Assembly (NCBI RefSeq): GCF_014201315.1 | Contig: NZ_JACHDY010000002.1 | Coordinates: 620,001-684,000 of the forward strand | Direction of reading: 5' to 3' | Length of the DNA stretch: 64,000 nt | DNA from: Edaphobacter lichenicola | Lineage (GTDB): Bacteria; Acidobacteriota; Terriglobia; Terriglobales; Acidobacteriaceae | In this document: in pieces, positions 34,426 to 43,278 of the stretch | How the letters are laid out: the number at the start of each line of letters is the position of its first letter | Numbering within the stretch: position 1 is the first letter of the stretch | Position numbers and translations under genes: made by a program | The notes under the pieces: model-generated | Told to the model about the DNA's origin: nothing | The model's input: the letters and a program-made list of their open reading frames with translations, nothing else | Database searches by the model: none

Positions 34426-37389
34426 TCAAGGCACAATATTCATCGTCAGCTCATTCGACCGCACCACCGTCCCACTCTTCGCATCCTTGCGAAACACCTG
34501 CACCGTATACCGCCCCGGCCGATTCATATTCACCAGCTTCTCCAGATGCGCCGTCTGCACCGCCGCCTTCCCCGGCTGCACATACTCCACCATGCGCGTC
34601 TCCTCCTGCTGATGCTGCAACGCCTCCCGCCCATACGCAGTCAACGCCACCGCATGCCCCTTCGCATCCTTCACCTCGATCCGGTATGAAAACTCCGGAT
34701 TGTTCGCCCCCGGCCGATGCGCAAACGCAACCTGGTGGTCTGAAACATTCCTCAGCGCAATCGTCACCTTCGCATCCGACCCCAACTTCACCTCATCCTG
34801 CGGAGCGCCGATCGCAACCGTAAAGTCCTCCGCGCCCACAGCTCGCTGCGGTAGATCCGCATCAGACGCAGCATCCGCATCCGCAGGCGCAGCAATCGTA
34901 GCCACGGGAGGCGTAGCCAAGACCACCGGAGCAGCCACACGAGCCGCCACCTTCCCCTTCGCCCCTCCCTTAGCAGGAGCAGCAACAGGCGCATACAGAT
35001 TCGTCTTCGTCCACTTGTCGCACCAATCCCCCACCGTCTCATACCACAGCTTCGAGTTCTGCGGCTTCAACACCCAGTGCCCCTCATCCGGAAAATAAAG
35101 CATCTTGCTCGGCACATTCAGCCGCTCGAGCGCAGTAAATAACTGAAATCCCTCCGACACATCCAGCCGATAGTCCCTCTGCGAATGAACCACCAGCGTA
35201 GGCGTCTTCGCATTTTGAATCGAAAGCATCGGCGACCACTTTCTGAAAGGGTCATTCGCAATCGGCCCCGCCGCATACCTCCACGGCTGTCCCGGAGCCA
35301 CCTCACCAATCCGCCGAAACTCCCACTCATTAAACCAAAGCTCCTCCGTCGTCCCGTACGCACTCGCCGGATTGAACATCCCATCATGCGTCACGATGCA
35401 CGCAAAACGATCCGTATGCGTCAGAATCCAATTCGCCATAAACCCGCCGTAGCTCGCACCCAGCGCACACTCCCGCGTCTTATCGATAAACGAAAACTTC
35501 GACTCTGCATAGTCCAGACCCTTCATCAGATCGACGTAAGCCTTCCCGCCCCAGTCCCCATTCACGCCATCGATAAACGCCTGCCCATACCCCGTCGACC
35601 CGCGCGGATTCACCATCACCACCACGTATCCGCTCGCCGCCATCAGCTCCGCGTTCCACCGATAACTCCACGCATCGCCCCACGCCCCCTGCGGCCCGCC
35701 ATGAATCAAAAACTTCAAAGGATACTTCTTCGCAACATCGAACTTCGGCGGCGGAATCATAAAACCCTGCACCGGCGCACCCTCCGCACCGCTGAACGTA
35801 AAGCTCGTCATCTTCGGCAGATCCAGATGCTGCTCCAGATCATCGTTCAAATGCGTCAGCCGAACCTCCGTAGTCGTAATCTGGCTTGAGACACTTGCAA
35901 TCTCCCTATCCGCAAACTCCTTCACATCCCCACGAATCAGCGCCACCACCGCAGACGGAGACTCCACCGTCATCTTCGTCGCCACCAGCTCATAGCCAAC
36001 GTCCTTCAGAGCCGCAAACTGCAGCTCTCCGTACTCGCCCTTTCCCGGCAGCGCAAAAAGGGAATCACCCACATTCGGATAAGTGCAGAAGATGCGCTCT
36101 CCCCCATGATCCGCCGTCGTAAAACAGATCTCCGGATTCACCGGGTTCCACACAAACTCATCCACCCAACGGTCCAGCTTCGGCAACAGCTCCTTCGTCG
36201 TTCCGGCCAGCCGATCGAACAGCATCAGCCGAAACCGGTCGCTCTCATACGTCGCCCGCGCCTGCGAACGAAACGCAAGGTACTTCCCATCGGGCGAGTA
36301 AGCCGGCGCATCATCGCTTCCCATCGAAGTCGAAACCTTGCGCGGCCGCGCACCCGCATCATCCAGCAGCAGCGTAAACACATCGTTATTCGTGCTCGCC
36401 GCTGGAACAAGATCAACATTGGTTACATATGCGATCTCCTCCGAGCCCGGAGCCCACGCATACCCCACCGGGCCGCCCAGCGTAAACGTCGGCGATTCCG
36501 CATCTCCAATATCCCGCCGCGGAGTCAGGTCACGAACAGCGTTTCCATCCGCCGCCGACACCACCAGCACATGGCTCCGCTTCGGCCCAAGGTAACTATT
36601 CCAGTGCCGATACAGCAGATGTTCAAACACCTGCGCCTTCACCGGGTTCGCCGCCGCCGCATCCTCCCTCCTCTTATTGCAGCGATCTTCATCCAGCCAC
36701 GCCGCCTCGTCACTGCACTCCGGATACACCCGCGACGCAAACAAGATCCTCTGCGAGTTGGGCGACCACACCACCCCATCCGCCTCCGTGCTCACATTCG
36801 TCAGCCGCTTCGGCGTCCCCAGCGTCCCCGCAGCATCATCCCACGTCGCCAGAAAGATCTGCGACAACCCCGTCGCGCTGTCGGTCGCCACAAACGCAAC
36901 CTGCCTCCCATCCGGCGAGAACCGTCCCCCCGACTCGCCGTCCTTCCAGAAAGTCACCTGCCGCTCGCGCCCACCTTTTACCGGCCCATCGGCCCCGTCC
37001 TTCAACTTCCCATCGGCCCCGCTTTTTTGTTTGTCATTCTGCACCCTGAGCGTAGTCGAATTGGGGGAGGAATCTGCCTTTCCTGCGCCGTCCCCAACGG
37101 GAGCCGCCATCGGCACCACCCAGAGATGATTCACCTTCGTGTTCTTCTCCAGATCAACATCGGTCGCCGAAAACATCACCCACCTGCCCGACGGAGAAAC
37201 CTGCGGATCGCTCACCCGCTTAATCCGCTGCAGATCCGCAAACGTCATAGGTCGTCTTCCCGCCGCACCACCCAACAGAGAATCGGAGTCAGGACCAAAC
37301 CCCTGCGCCAACATCCTGCCACCGGCCCAGCCCCAAATCCCAACCACCGACAATGCCAGAACACCCGCCCGAATCGCGCGCTTCTTCAT
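34426..37389 (-). CDS. S9 family peptidase (acylaminoacyl-peptidase type) with C-terminal beta domain
   Basis: 987 residues. It has a signal peptide (AGVLALSVVGIWGWAGGRML), a WD40-like beta-propeller (about 45-520; VSPSGRWVMFS, FSPDGRQVAFVATD) and an S9 prolyl-oligopeptidase domain. The triad is Ser646 (GASYGGFMANW), Asp739 (SQRDYRLDVSEG) and His771 (DEGHWVLKP). A C-terminal domain follows the peptidase (about 820-987; KVTIALRNVSDHQVAF, GRYTVQVFRKDAK) and looks like an extra beta-sandwich, unusual for the family. Near residues 103-124 the coding DNA contains a copy of dispersed repeat family 2 (nt 37018-37080), which adds a low-complexity insert in frame. Confidence 0.93.
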   Translation of the reverse strand: MKKRAIRAGVLALSVVGIWGWAGGRMLAQGFGPDSDSLLGGAAGRRPMTFADLQRIKRVSDPQVSPSGRWVMFSATDVDLEKNTKVNHLWVVPMAAPVGDGAGKADSSPNSTTLRVQNDKQKSGADGKLKDGADGPVKGGRERQVTFWKDGESGGRFSPDGRQVAFVATDSATGLSQIFLATWDDAAGTLGTPKRLTNVSTEADGVVWSPNSQRILFASRVYPECSDEAAWLDEDRCNKRREDAAAANPVKAQVFEHLLYRHWNSYLGPKRSHVLVVSAADGNAVRDLTPRRDIGDAESPTFTLGGPVGYAWAPGSEEIAYVTNVDLVPAASTNNDVFTLLLDDAGARPRKVSTSMGSDDAPAYSPDGKYLAFRSQARATYESDRFRLMLFDRLAGTTKELLPKLDRWVDEFVWNPVNPEICFTTADHGGERIFCTYPNVGDSLFALPGKGEYGELQFAALKDVGYELVATKMTVESPSAVVALIRGDVKEFADREIASVSSQITTTEVRLTHLNDDLEQHLDLPKMTSFTFSGAEGAPVQGFMIPPPKFDVAKKYPLKFLIHGGPQGAWGDAWSYRWNAELMAASGYVVVMVNPRGSTGYGQAFIDGVNGDWGGKAYVDLMKGLDYAESKFSFIDKTRECALGASYGGFMANWILTHTDRFACIVTHDGMFNPASAYGTTEELWFNEWEFRRIGEVAPGQPWRYAAGPIANDPFRKWSPMLSIQNAKTPTLVVHSQRDYRLDVSEGFQLFTALERLNVPSKMLYFPDEGHWVLKPQNSKLWYETVGDWCDKWTKTNLYAPVAAPAKGGAKGKVAARVAAPVVLATPPVATIAAPADADAASDADLPQRAVGAEDFTVAIGAPQDEVKLGSDAKVTIALRNVSDHQVAFAHRPGANNPEFSYRIEVKDAKGHAVALTAYGREALQHQQEETRMVEYVQPGKAAVQTAHLEKLVNMNRPGRYTVQVFRKDAKSGTVVRSNELTMNIVP
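37018..37080. repeat. Repeat family 2 fragment inside the S9 peptidase gene
   Basis: TTTTTTGTTTGTCATTCTGC and GGAGGAATCTGCC match the start of the repeat at 22625-22670. The insertion keeps the reading frame and encodes roughly NSTTLRVQNDKQK in the protein. Confidence 0.65.
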
Positions 37390-37494
37390 CGCGCCAGTCT
37401 AACGCGGCAACTCAAAGATCTAACCGAAAGGGGAACCACGGAAGAAAATCCCCACCAAAATTCTCGCACTCCGCCAAAAAATAAATCCAGAAGA

Positions 37495-37580
37495 CGTGGC
37501 ACTTTTTTCGACCACAAAATTCACCACGCAAAACACCACACCGCCACCACGTCCACCACGCATCCCACCATGTTCTGCAC
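37495..37580. repeat. CACCAC-type repeat (family 3)
   Basis: The noncoding stretch between the S9 gene and the histidine kinase contains ATTCACCACGCAAAACACCA, then CACCGCCACCACGTCCACCA, an irregular tandem array of CACCAC units. The same pattern on the opposite strand occurs at 50705-50815. Confidence 0.6.
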
Positions 37581-37605
37581 CACAAAAAACCACCGGCAAA
37601 ACGGT

Positions 37606-39141
37606 CTATCCCCCAACAGCGGCGCGACGAACACCCTCCTCCGCCACCACAGATTTTTTTTCCGCCGCCATCCTCACCGGCATCTCCACCGCCACCGCCG
37701 CCCCATGCGGATGCATGTTGAACGCGCTGATCTCCCCGCCATGCTCCTGCACAATCGAGTAACAGAGACTCAGCCCCATCCCCGCACCATCGCCCGCCTC
37801 CTGCATCGTGTAAATCGGATCGAAGATCCTCCCCGGCTCACGAAAACCCGGCCCCGTATCGCTCACAATCAAATGCACCCTCCGCCCATCCAGACCCTCT
37901 GACGCATCGCCCGAATCATCTCCCGCAGTATTCCCCGAATAACTCCCCGAATAACTCCCCGAACAACTCAAAGACATCCGGATCACCATCTCTTCACTAG
38001 TCTTCACCCCCCGCACCCCAGCCAGCGCCTGCGCCGCATTATTCAGCAGGTGCTCCAGCAACTGCCGCAGCCTGTGCCGGTTCCCCCGCACCTCGGGCAT
38101 CTCGCCATCGGCCTGCACCACCAGCCGAATCCCCCTGCCCTCAAGCTTCTCTCCACACGCCGCCGCCAACTCACGCACCAGCTCCGTCAGATCGACCAGC
38201 TCATCGCCCTGCCCCACCGGCTTCCAGAACTCCAGCAGCGTCTCCACCGTCTGCCGCATCCTCAGCGCCTCCCGCACGATGATCTCCGCATCCGTCTTCA
38301 CCCGCGCCTCGCCGGTCGACCCCGCAATCAGCTCCGCAAACCCCAGCACAGCCGTCAGCGGATTACTCAGCGCATGCGCCATCCCCCCGGCCAGCATTCC
38401 CAGCCCCGCAAGCCTCTCCGCCCGCATCAGCTTCTCTGCCAGCACAGCGTTCTCCATCGCCCGAGCCACCTTCACCCCGAGCGCCTCGAGCGGCCACAGC
38501 GCCTCTTCCAACTCCCTCTGCCGCACGCTCAGCAACCCGTCCGCCCCTACCGCCAGCGCCCCCATCATCCTCCCGCTGGTAGTCCACAGCGGAATCACGA
38601 TCGCCCCGCGCGCCTCCTCCCCAAACCGAGTATTCTGTCCTCTTCCCGTCCCGCTTCCCGCTCCCATTCCACTTCCCAGCCCCATCCCAAAAACCACCGC
38701 AAACGCATTGTTCTTCACCCGTCTGCCCAGGCCACCCTCCCCCCGTCGCGTGCCGATTCCACCCCTGCGCTCCGCCTCCACAACACCCTCCGCCCAGGCA
38801 TTCAACGACTCCACCGTCGTCTCCTCCATCCCCGCGCTCGCCGCAACCGAAAGCACTCTCCCCGCATCCCGAACCAGCACCGCCGTTCTGCGAAAGACGC
38901 TCTTCTCCGCCATCAACCGGCTCACCCGCACCGCCAGCTCAGGCAGCTCCGCATCCGCCCCCAGCCGAACATCCAGCCCCGCATAGGCGCGCAGCTCCTC
39001 CTGCTCCCGCCGCTCCCGCCTGCCCTCCGCCACCCCAACCTGCATCCGGCACCACAGCGCCCACAAGCCCCCGCCCGCTAGCGAAAGCTCCACCCAGCGC
39101 AGCACAATCAACCCGCCCATCTCCCTTGCTCCAGGCCACAT
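37606..39141 (-). CDS. Sensor histidine kinase with GAF-like domain
   Basis: 511 residues from the ATG at 39141 (GGGGAGG upstream). It has one N-terminal membrane segment (GGLIVLRWVELSLAGGGLWA), a GAF-like sensing region (about 45-235), a HisKA domain with His256 in GMLAGGMAHALSNPLTAVLG, and HATPase with LLEHLLNNAAQAL, DTGPGFREPGRIF and GAGMGLSLCYSI. A Ser/Gly/Tyr-rich insert (SGSYSGSYSGN) sits between the N-box and G-box and is encoded by a 12-base tandem repeat. No response regulator is adjacent. It is divergent from the secreted protein gene at 39225, 83 bases away. Confidence 0.9.
   Translation of the reverse strand: MWPGAREMGGLIVLRWVELSLAGGGLWALWCRMQVGVAEGRRERREQEELRAYAGLDVRLGADAELPELAVRVSRLMAEKSVFRRTAVLVRDAGRVLSVAASAGMEETTVESLNAWAEGVVEAERRGGIGTRRGEGGLGRRVKNNAFAVVFGMGLGSGMGAGSGTGRGQNTRFGEEARGAIVIPLWTTSGRMMGALAVGADGLLSVRQRELEEALWPLEALGVKVARAMENAVLAEKLMRAERLAGLGMLAGGMAHALSNPLTAVLGFAELIAGSTGEARVKTDAEIIVREALRMRQTVETLLEFWKPVGQGDELVDLTELVRELAAACGEKLEGRGIRLVVQADGEMPEVRGNRHRLRQLLEHLLNNAAQALAGVRGVKTSEEMVIRMSLSCSGSYSGSYSGNTAGDDSGDASEGLDGRRVHLIVSDTGPGFREPGRIFDPIYTMQEAGDGAGMGLSLCYSIVQEHGGEISAFNMHPHGAAVAVEMPVRMAAEKKSVVAEEGVRRAAVGG
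37933..37968. repeat. 12-bp tandem repeat in the histidine kinase gene
   Basis: CCCCGAATAACT occurs three times head to tail (the third reads CCCCGAACAACT). Each unit encodes four residues of the SGSY type, so unit number changes would keep the frame while altering the ATP-lid region. Confidence 0.75.
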
Positions 39142-39224
39142 CACCAAACCTCCCCAAATCGCGTCTATTCTTAGTAGCGTGCAGGGCAACACACAGAGAC
39201 CGCCCCGCCCATGGAGTTCTCCCA

Positions 39225-40172
39225 ATGAAGCCCAGCCGCGTTTCTGCCTCCGCGACCCTCCGTCTTGTTTCTGCAAGCGTCTTATCCCTCCTGCTATCGG
39301 CCCCGCCCACCGTGGCCATCGCCGCTGTCGCAAATCCAGACGGAGCCGCCCCCGTGTCGGCCCCACCCCAGGACGCCGCAGGCTTCGGCCCCCTCAACCC
39401 CGCGCCCCCCGCCAACATGACGCCCCAGCAGATCATCGACAAGTTCGCCGCCCGCGAGACCCTCTTCAGCCTCGCCCGCCAGAACTACACCTTCCGCCAG
39501 ACCGTCCGCGTCGACACCCTCGCCGAAGACACCAACCGCGTCGACGGCGAGTACCAGCAGGTCACCGACATCACCTTCGACAAGGACGGCAAGCGCGCCG
39601 AGCACGTCGTCTTCGCCCCCCAGAACACCCTCGACCGCGTCCAGATGACCCCCGCCGACTTCGACGAGATCGAGCACCGTCTCCCCTTCATCCTCACCAC
39701 CGAAGACCTGCCCAAGTACGACATCACCTACCTCGGCCGCCAACACATCGACGAGCTCGACACCTACGTCTTCTCCGCCGCCCCCAAGACCTTCGAAAAA
39801 GGCAAGCGCTACTTCCAGGGCAAGGTCTGGGTCGACCAGCAGGACTTCCAGATCGTCCTCGTCAACGGCATCACCGTCCCCCAGGACAAGCGCAAGGGCC
39901 ACGAAGATCTCTCCCCGCCCTTCACCACCTACTACGAGCAGATCGACGGCAAGTACTGGTTCCCCACCTACACCAAGGCCGAAGGCAACCTCCACTTCGT
40001 CGCCCAGGAGGGCGCCCTCTCGCAGGACGTCCACATGCGCAACATCGTCAAATACACCGACTACAAGCAGTACCACGCCACCGCGCGCATCATCTACAAC
40101 GGCGAGGACATCACCGACAAGAAGGACACCACCCAGCCCCCAGCCAATCCGCCCGCCAATCCCAAACCATAG
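39225..40172 (+). CDS. Secreted protein, LolA-like (hypothetical)
   Basis: 315 residues from the ATG at 39225, with a signal peptide (VSASVLSLLLSAPPTVAIAA), a proline-rich spacer and a single globular domain from MTPQQIIDKFAAR to the end. Segments YTFRQTVRVDTLAEDTNRV, YITYLGRQHIDELD-like and GKVWVDQQDFQIVLVNG recall the LolA/LolB beta fold used to carry lipoproteins, and YYEQIDGKYWFPTY follows. It may be a periplasmic lipid- or lipoprotein-binding protein, which is inference. It is followed directly by a palindromic repeat element. Confidence 0.75.
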   Translation: MKPSRVSASATLRLVSASVLSLLLSAPPTVAIAAVANPDGAAPVSAPPQDAAGFGPLNPAPPANMTPQQIIDKFAARETLFSLARQNYTFRQTVRVDTLAEDTNRVDGEYQQVTDITFDKDGKRAEHVVFAPQNTLDRVQMTPADFDEIEHRLPFILTTEDLPKYDITYLGRQHIDELDTYVFSAAPKTFEKGKRYFQGKVWVDQQDFQIVLVNGITVPQDKRKGHEDLSPPFTTYYEQIDGKYWFPTYTKAEGNLHFVAQEGALSQDVHMRNIVKYTDYKQYHATARIIYNGEDITDKKDTTQPPANPPANPKP

Positions 40173-40224
40173 TCCTGCCGGACGAGCGCCCTGCGCGGGC
40201 AGCAGTGGGCCCGTCCGGCAGGAC
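40172..40224. repeat. Inverted-repeat element, family 1, short palindromic copy
   Basis: GTCCTGCCGGACGAGCGCCC and GGGCCCGTCCGGCAGGAC face each other with only a few bases between, starting at the last base of the TAG stop of the preceding gene. This is the same abutting position as the copy at 7076-7140. Confidence 0.8.
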
Positions 40225-40378
40225 CCGAGTCTTCCCACAAGAATTCATCAAAGTTACCGAAGATTCGCTTGCCCACTAACCGCGCCGAGTTTACTATCAC
40301 GGTGTTCCCGTTTCCTAAGGATTCACGGGCCCCTGCAGCGTCTGATCGTCGGGAACGATCGCACACCGGGAGGCCACC

Positions 40379-41182
40379 GTGCCAGTCAAATTCCTTCTCA
40401 AAACCACCTGCATCGCCACCCTCTCCTTGGGCTACGCCTTCGCCCAGACAGCTCCGGCACCCGCGCCAGCTCCCGCAGCCGGCCCCGCCGACGGCATCAC
40501 CATGGACATGATGCCCATCACCCAGGACCAGCTCACCCAGTGCCGCCAGCAGGCCTCCAGCCAGCTCACCGACGAGCAAAAAACCCTCCACGACCGCGAG
40601 CACGGCCAGGACAAGGACAAGATGGCCCAGGGCGGCATCACCGGAATCACCGGCGCGGCCACCAGCGCCATCTCCCGCAAGAACAACTACGGCTGGTGGG
40701 GTGGCAACAATAACGGCGCTCAGACCGCCGCCGCCACAGGCGCCACCCAGCGCACCAACCGCAACAGTCAGGACGTCGCCAGCACCACCGCCACCAGTCA
40801 GACCGTCGGCGTCGATGCCTACCAGCAGTGCGTCAACGGCATCAAAGGCCCCGAGTACGTCCACTTCCGCCAGACCGGTCAGATGACCGCCTACACCGGC
40901 GCACCCCCCACCAGCTCCGCCGCGCCAGCGCCCACACCCGGCCCCGCACCAACGGCCATGGTCGCCCCCGCACCGCTCCCCACCAAATCGCCCGTAGTCG
41001 ATGAAGGCGACGGCAAACACTTCGTCCTCACCGCACCCGGCCAGACCGACGCCCGCGAGGTCACCCTCGTTCCCGGCAGCAAGAACGCCTACATCGAGGA
41101 CGCCACCGGCGACAAGTACATCGTCATGCCCGACGGCTCAGTCACCCGCATCCCCCACGTCAAGAAGACCGCCACCAAGTAA
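40379..41182 (+). CDS. Secreted hypothetical protein
   Basis: 267 residues from a GTG at 40379 with GGGAGG nine bases upstream. It has a signal peptide (KTTCIATLSLGYAFAQ), an Ala/Pro-rich region and a Gln/Asp-rich region (MPITQDQLTQCRQQASSQLT). A glycine-rich stretch GITGITGAATSAI is followed by NNYGWWGGNNNGAQ, a low-complexity Thr/Ala tract and a C-terminal beta region (VTLVPGSKNAYIEDATGDKY). I do not recognise a family. It may be periplasmic or envelope-associated. Confidence 0.7.
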   Translation: MPVKFLLKTTCIATLSLGYAFAQTAPAPAPAPAAGPADGITMDMMPITQDQLTQCRQQASSQLTDEQKTLHDREHGQDKDKMAQGGITGITGAATSAISRKNNYGWWGGNNNGAQTAAATGATQRTNRNSQDVASTTATSQTVGVDAYQQCVNGIKGPEYVHFRQTGQMTAYTGAPPTSSAAPAPTPGPAPTAMVAPAPLPTKSPVVDEGDGKHFVLTAPGQTDAREVTLVPGSKNAYIEDATGDKYIVMPDGSVTRIPHVKKTATK

Positions 41183-41195
41183 CTCGTAAGAGACG

Positions 41196-41319
41196 CACCC
41201 GTTGGTCGCAAGCCGGATTCTGTGCCGACCAACGGGAGGCCCCATGCACGTAATCCATCAAGACCGGTATACGCGTCACGAAGTGACCGCCCTACGCGCA
41301 GTGGGCCCGTCGGCAGGAC
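41196..41319. repeat. Inverted-repeat element, family 1, with one-base defect
   Basis: Contains CACCCGTTGGTCGC, GACCAACGGGAGGCC, ACCGGTATACGCGTCACGAA, GTGGGCCCGTCGGCAGGAC. The right end lacks one C compared with other copies (CCCGTCGGCAGG). It ends 13 bases before the next ATG, so the following gene's CAGGAG ribosome site directly abuts it. Confidence 0.8.
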
Positions 41320-41332
41320 ACAGGAGTTCTTG

Positions 41333-42076
41333 ATGAACCGACCAAACTCTTCCTCGCATCCCCACATACACCACGCGCTCACCCTCGCAGCGTTGCTCGT
41401 CTGTCTTATCGTTGCGACCCCCAGTGCAAGCGGTCAGGCAGGAGAGGGCGACAAACAGGCGAAGATCGCCGCGCTCAAACAATCAGCCGCAGAAAACCAG
41501 CAGAAGCTGCATAAGTACCAGTGGATCGAGACCACCCAACTCACCCTCAACGACAACGACAGGCCCGGCACCCAGTCCGCCTGCCAGTACGGCCCCGACG
41601 GCAAGGTTCAGAAGACCCCCATCAATCCTGCCCCGCCGCAGGCCTCCAGCGGCGGCCGCTTCAAACAGAGAATCATCGCGAAGAAGAAAGAAGAGATAAA
41701 GGACTACATGGGACAGGTCAAAGCCCTGCTCGCCATGTACGTGCCGCCCAATCCCGAGCGCATGCAGCAGGCCTTCCAGGAACACAAAGTCTCTCTCATC
41801 CCCGGTGACGCTTCAGGCCTCGCGCAGATCGTCTTCAAGGACTACGCGCAGCCCGGCGACCAGATGACCATCTCCTTCAACTCCGCAGAAAAAAAGATCA
41901 GCGCACTGAACGTCAACACCTACATGGACGAGCCCAAGGACGTCGTCACCCTCGCCGTCCGCTTCGCCAGCCTGCCCGACTCCACCAACTACGTCCAGCA
42001 GTCTGTCCTCAACGCCACCGCCAAAAAACTCCAGGTCACCACCACCAACTCCAACTACCAGCCCCTCGCCCAATAA
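41333..42076 (+). CDS. Secreted hypothetical protein
   Basis: 247 residues from the ATG at 41333 (CAGGAG nine bases upstream). It has a signal peptide (LTLAALLVCLIVATPSASG), then a Lys/Gln-rich helical segment (AKIAALKQSAAENQQKLHKY) and alpha/beta content through YGPDGKVQKTPINPAP, KDYMGQVKALLAMYVPPNPE and DAQIVFKDY-like strands. No recognised family; it may be a periplasmic protein. It follows a similar secreted-protein gene and a repeat element. Confidence 0.72.
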   Translation: MNRPNSSSHPHIHHALTLAALLVCLIVATPSASGQAGEGDKQAKIAALKQSAAENQQKLHKYQWIETTQLTLNDNDRPGTQSACQYGPDGKVQKTPINPAPPQASSGGRFKQRIIAKKKEEIKDYMGQVKALLAMYVPPNPERMQQAFQEHKVSLIPGDASGLAQIVFKDYAQPGDQMTISFNSAEKKISALNVNTYMDEPKDVVTLAVRFASLPDSTNYVQQSVLNATAKKLQVTTTNSNYQPLAQ

Positions 42077-42100
42077 GCAACCCAAAAGTCATCAAAACGA

Positions 42101-42323
42101 AGACGCCCTGCGCGGGCGGCGGGCGTTCGCACGCCTTTTTAGAGCTTCGCGTGGCGCTCCCGTTGGTCGCAAGCTGAACTCCGTGCCGACCAACGGGAGG
42201 CCCTATGCCGCTCATCCTGCCCTGACCGGTATACACGTCACGAAGTGACCGCCCGAATCGGGGTCCCCACGAACAGGTCTTCGTTCGTGGGGTGGCAAGC
42301 GCAGTGGGCCCGTCCGGCAGGAC
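42101..42323. repeat. Inverted-repeat element, family 1, with nested hairpin
   Basis: A full-length copy: GGGCGTTCGCACGCC, TTCGCGTGGCGCTCCCGTTG, GACCAACGGGAGGCC, CCGGTATACACGTCACGAAG, then GTGACCGCCC. Between this and the usual GCGCAGTGGGCCCGTCCGG end sits an insert of about 44 bases containing CCCCACGAA...TTCGTGGGG (42265-42292). It is a mobile unit inside another repeat or an extension of it. Confidence 0.75.
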
Positions 42324-42336
42324 CAGAACCGGCCTC

Positions 42337-42600
42337 CTACGTCTCGCAGTGAGCATCCGGGTCAGCATGCTGCTGGGTCATCCACCGATCCATCAGCGTC
42401 CCCGCACACCGCGCCCCGCACAGGTGCTTTACCCCGGCCGAGTGCGCATGGTGATGCTGCCACCGCGTCAGTTTAATCAGGGGCTGATCCTCCTCCGGCT
42501 TCTCTCCCGGAAAGCAGTCAACCCAGGCCAGCCACCAGTCCCCACCCTCACCCTTCTTGTCGCCGCAAACGTCGCACTGATAACTCTCGATGTAAGACAT
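42337..42600 (-). CDS. Small zinc-ribbon-like protein
   Basis: 87 residues from the ATG at 42600, with AGGAG seven bases upstream; the frame is open nine codons further. MSYIESYQCDVCGDKKGEGG supplies a CxxC, and KHLCGARCAGTLMD supplies a CxxxC near the C-terminus, with a His-rich segment RWQHHHAHSAG between them. These could form a metal-binding fold. Function unknown. It is convergent with the 41333 gene across a repeat element. Confidence 0.7.
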   Translation of the reverse strand: MSYIESYQCDVCGDKKGEGGDWWLAWVDCFPGEKPEEDQPLIKLTRWQHHHAHSAGVKHLCGARCAGTLMDRWMTQQHADPDAHCET

Positions 42601-43044
42601 TCGATCTCCTGCCGCTGAAACTATCACATCCCCGTTTCAACTTGCAGCCCCCAGATAGGGATACACCCAGAACTCATCCGAAGTTCGAAGCTGCCGTCGC
42701 CCCTGCAAATCGCTCCGTTAAATCTCGCCCTCTCACCTAAGACTCGTCATCTCGACCGGAGTCGCGCAGTTTCATCGCGCGATGCAGCGGATTCCGGCCA
42801 CAGCTCTCAGTTGCAGCGAACCGATTCATGCTGCGGTACCCGTCAAGATCCCTGTATTTCGTCTTTGCTCTGCCTTTGCCAGCCCTCCACGTCAAACGCG
42901 AAAACCGCTTGGATGTGAATCTGCGTCGAGGAGATGTCTCTCCGGTTAATTCGTAAATTATCCAAGAAAAGAGCGGCTTAATTCGAATACGACGGAATCT
43001 GAACCACGGCGCATCGCGTTCTCTGGCTAGGAGACACACACGCG
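42601..43044. other. Intergenic region with repeat family 2 fragment
   Basis: Between two small genes. GTCATCTCGACCGGAGTCGC (from about 42748) and CGTCAAGATCCCTGTATTTC (from about 42840) belong to repeat family 2. The rest holds no gene I can support. Confidence 0.6.
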
Positions 43045-43269
43045 ATGGATAAAAAAACTGAACCATTTTTCCCCCATCGGCGAATGGCGGATGGCAATCT
43101 TCAATCGATATGTTTGACCTGTTTGAGAACCATAGGTGTAAGCGACTCGGACGAAGAGTTGATCAAATTGGATGGAGCGCACAAGTGCAAAGCAGTGCCT
43201 TACTCCGCCCGGGTGCCCCGTCCCGGCAGTGCTGGAAATCGGCTCGATTGGCCCGACGCTCAGGAGTAA
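43045..43269 (+). CDS. Small conserved acidobacterial protein (74 aa)
   Basis: MDKKTEPFFPHRRMADGNLQ is followed by SICLTCLRTIG, a CxxC that could bind a metal, and DEELIKLDGAHKC. The ATG at 43045 has AGGAG upstream at a suitable distance. I associate this type with short conserved proteins of Acidobacteriaceae but have no function for it. The C-terminal end runs close to the next repeat element. Confidence 0.65.
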   Translation: MDKKTEPFFPHRRMADGNLQSICLTCLRTIGVSDSDEELIKLDGAHKCKAVPYSARVPRPGSAGNRLDWPDAQE

Positions 43270-43278
43270 AGAGACACG

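Noticed and set aside
37495..37762. Plus-strand frame of 88 codons over the CACCAC array
   Set aside because: Thr/Pro-rich translation of a repeat, overlapping the end of the histidine kinase gene.
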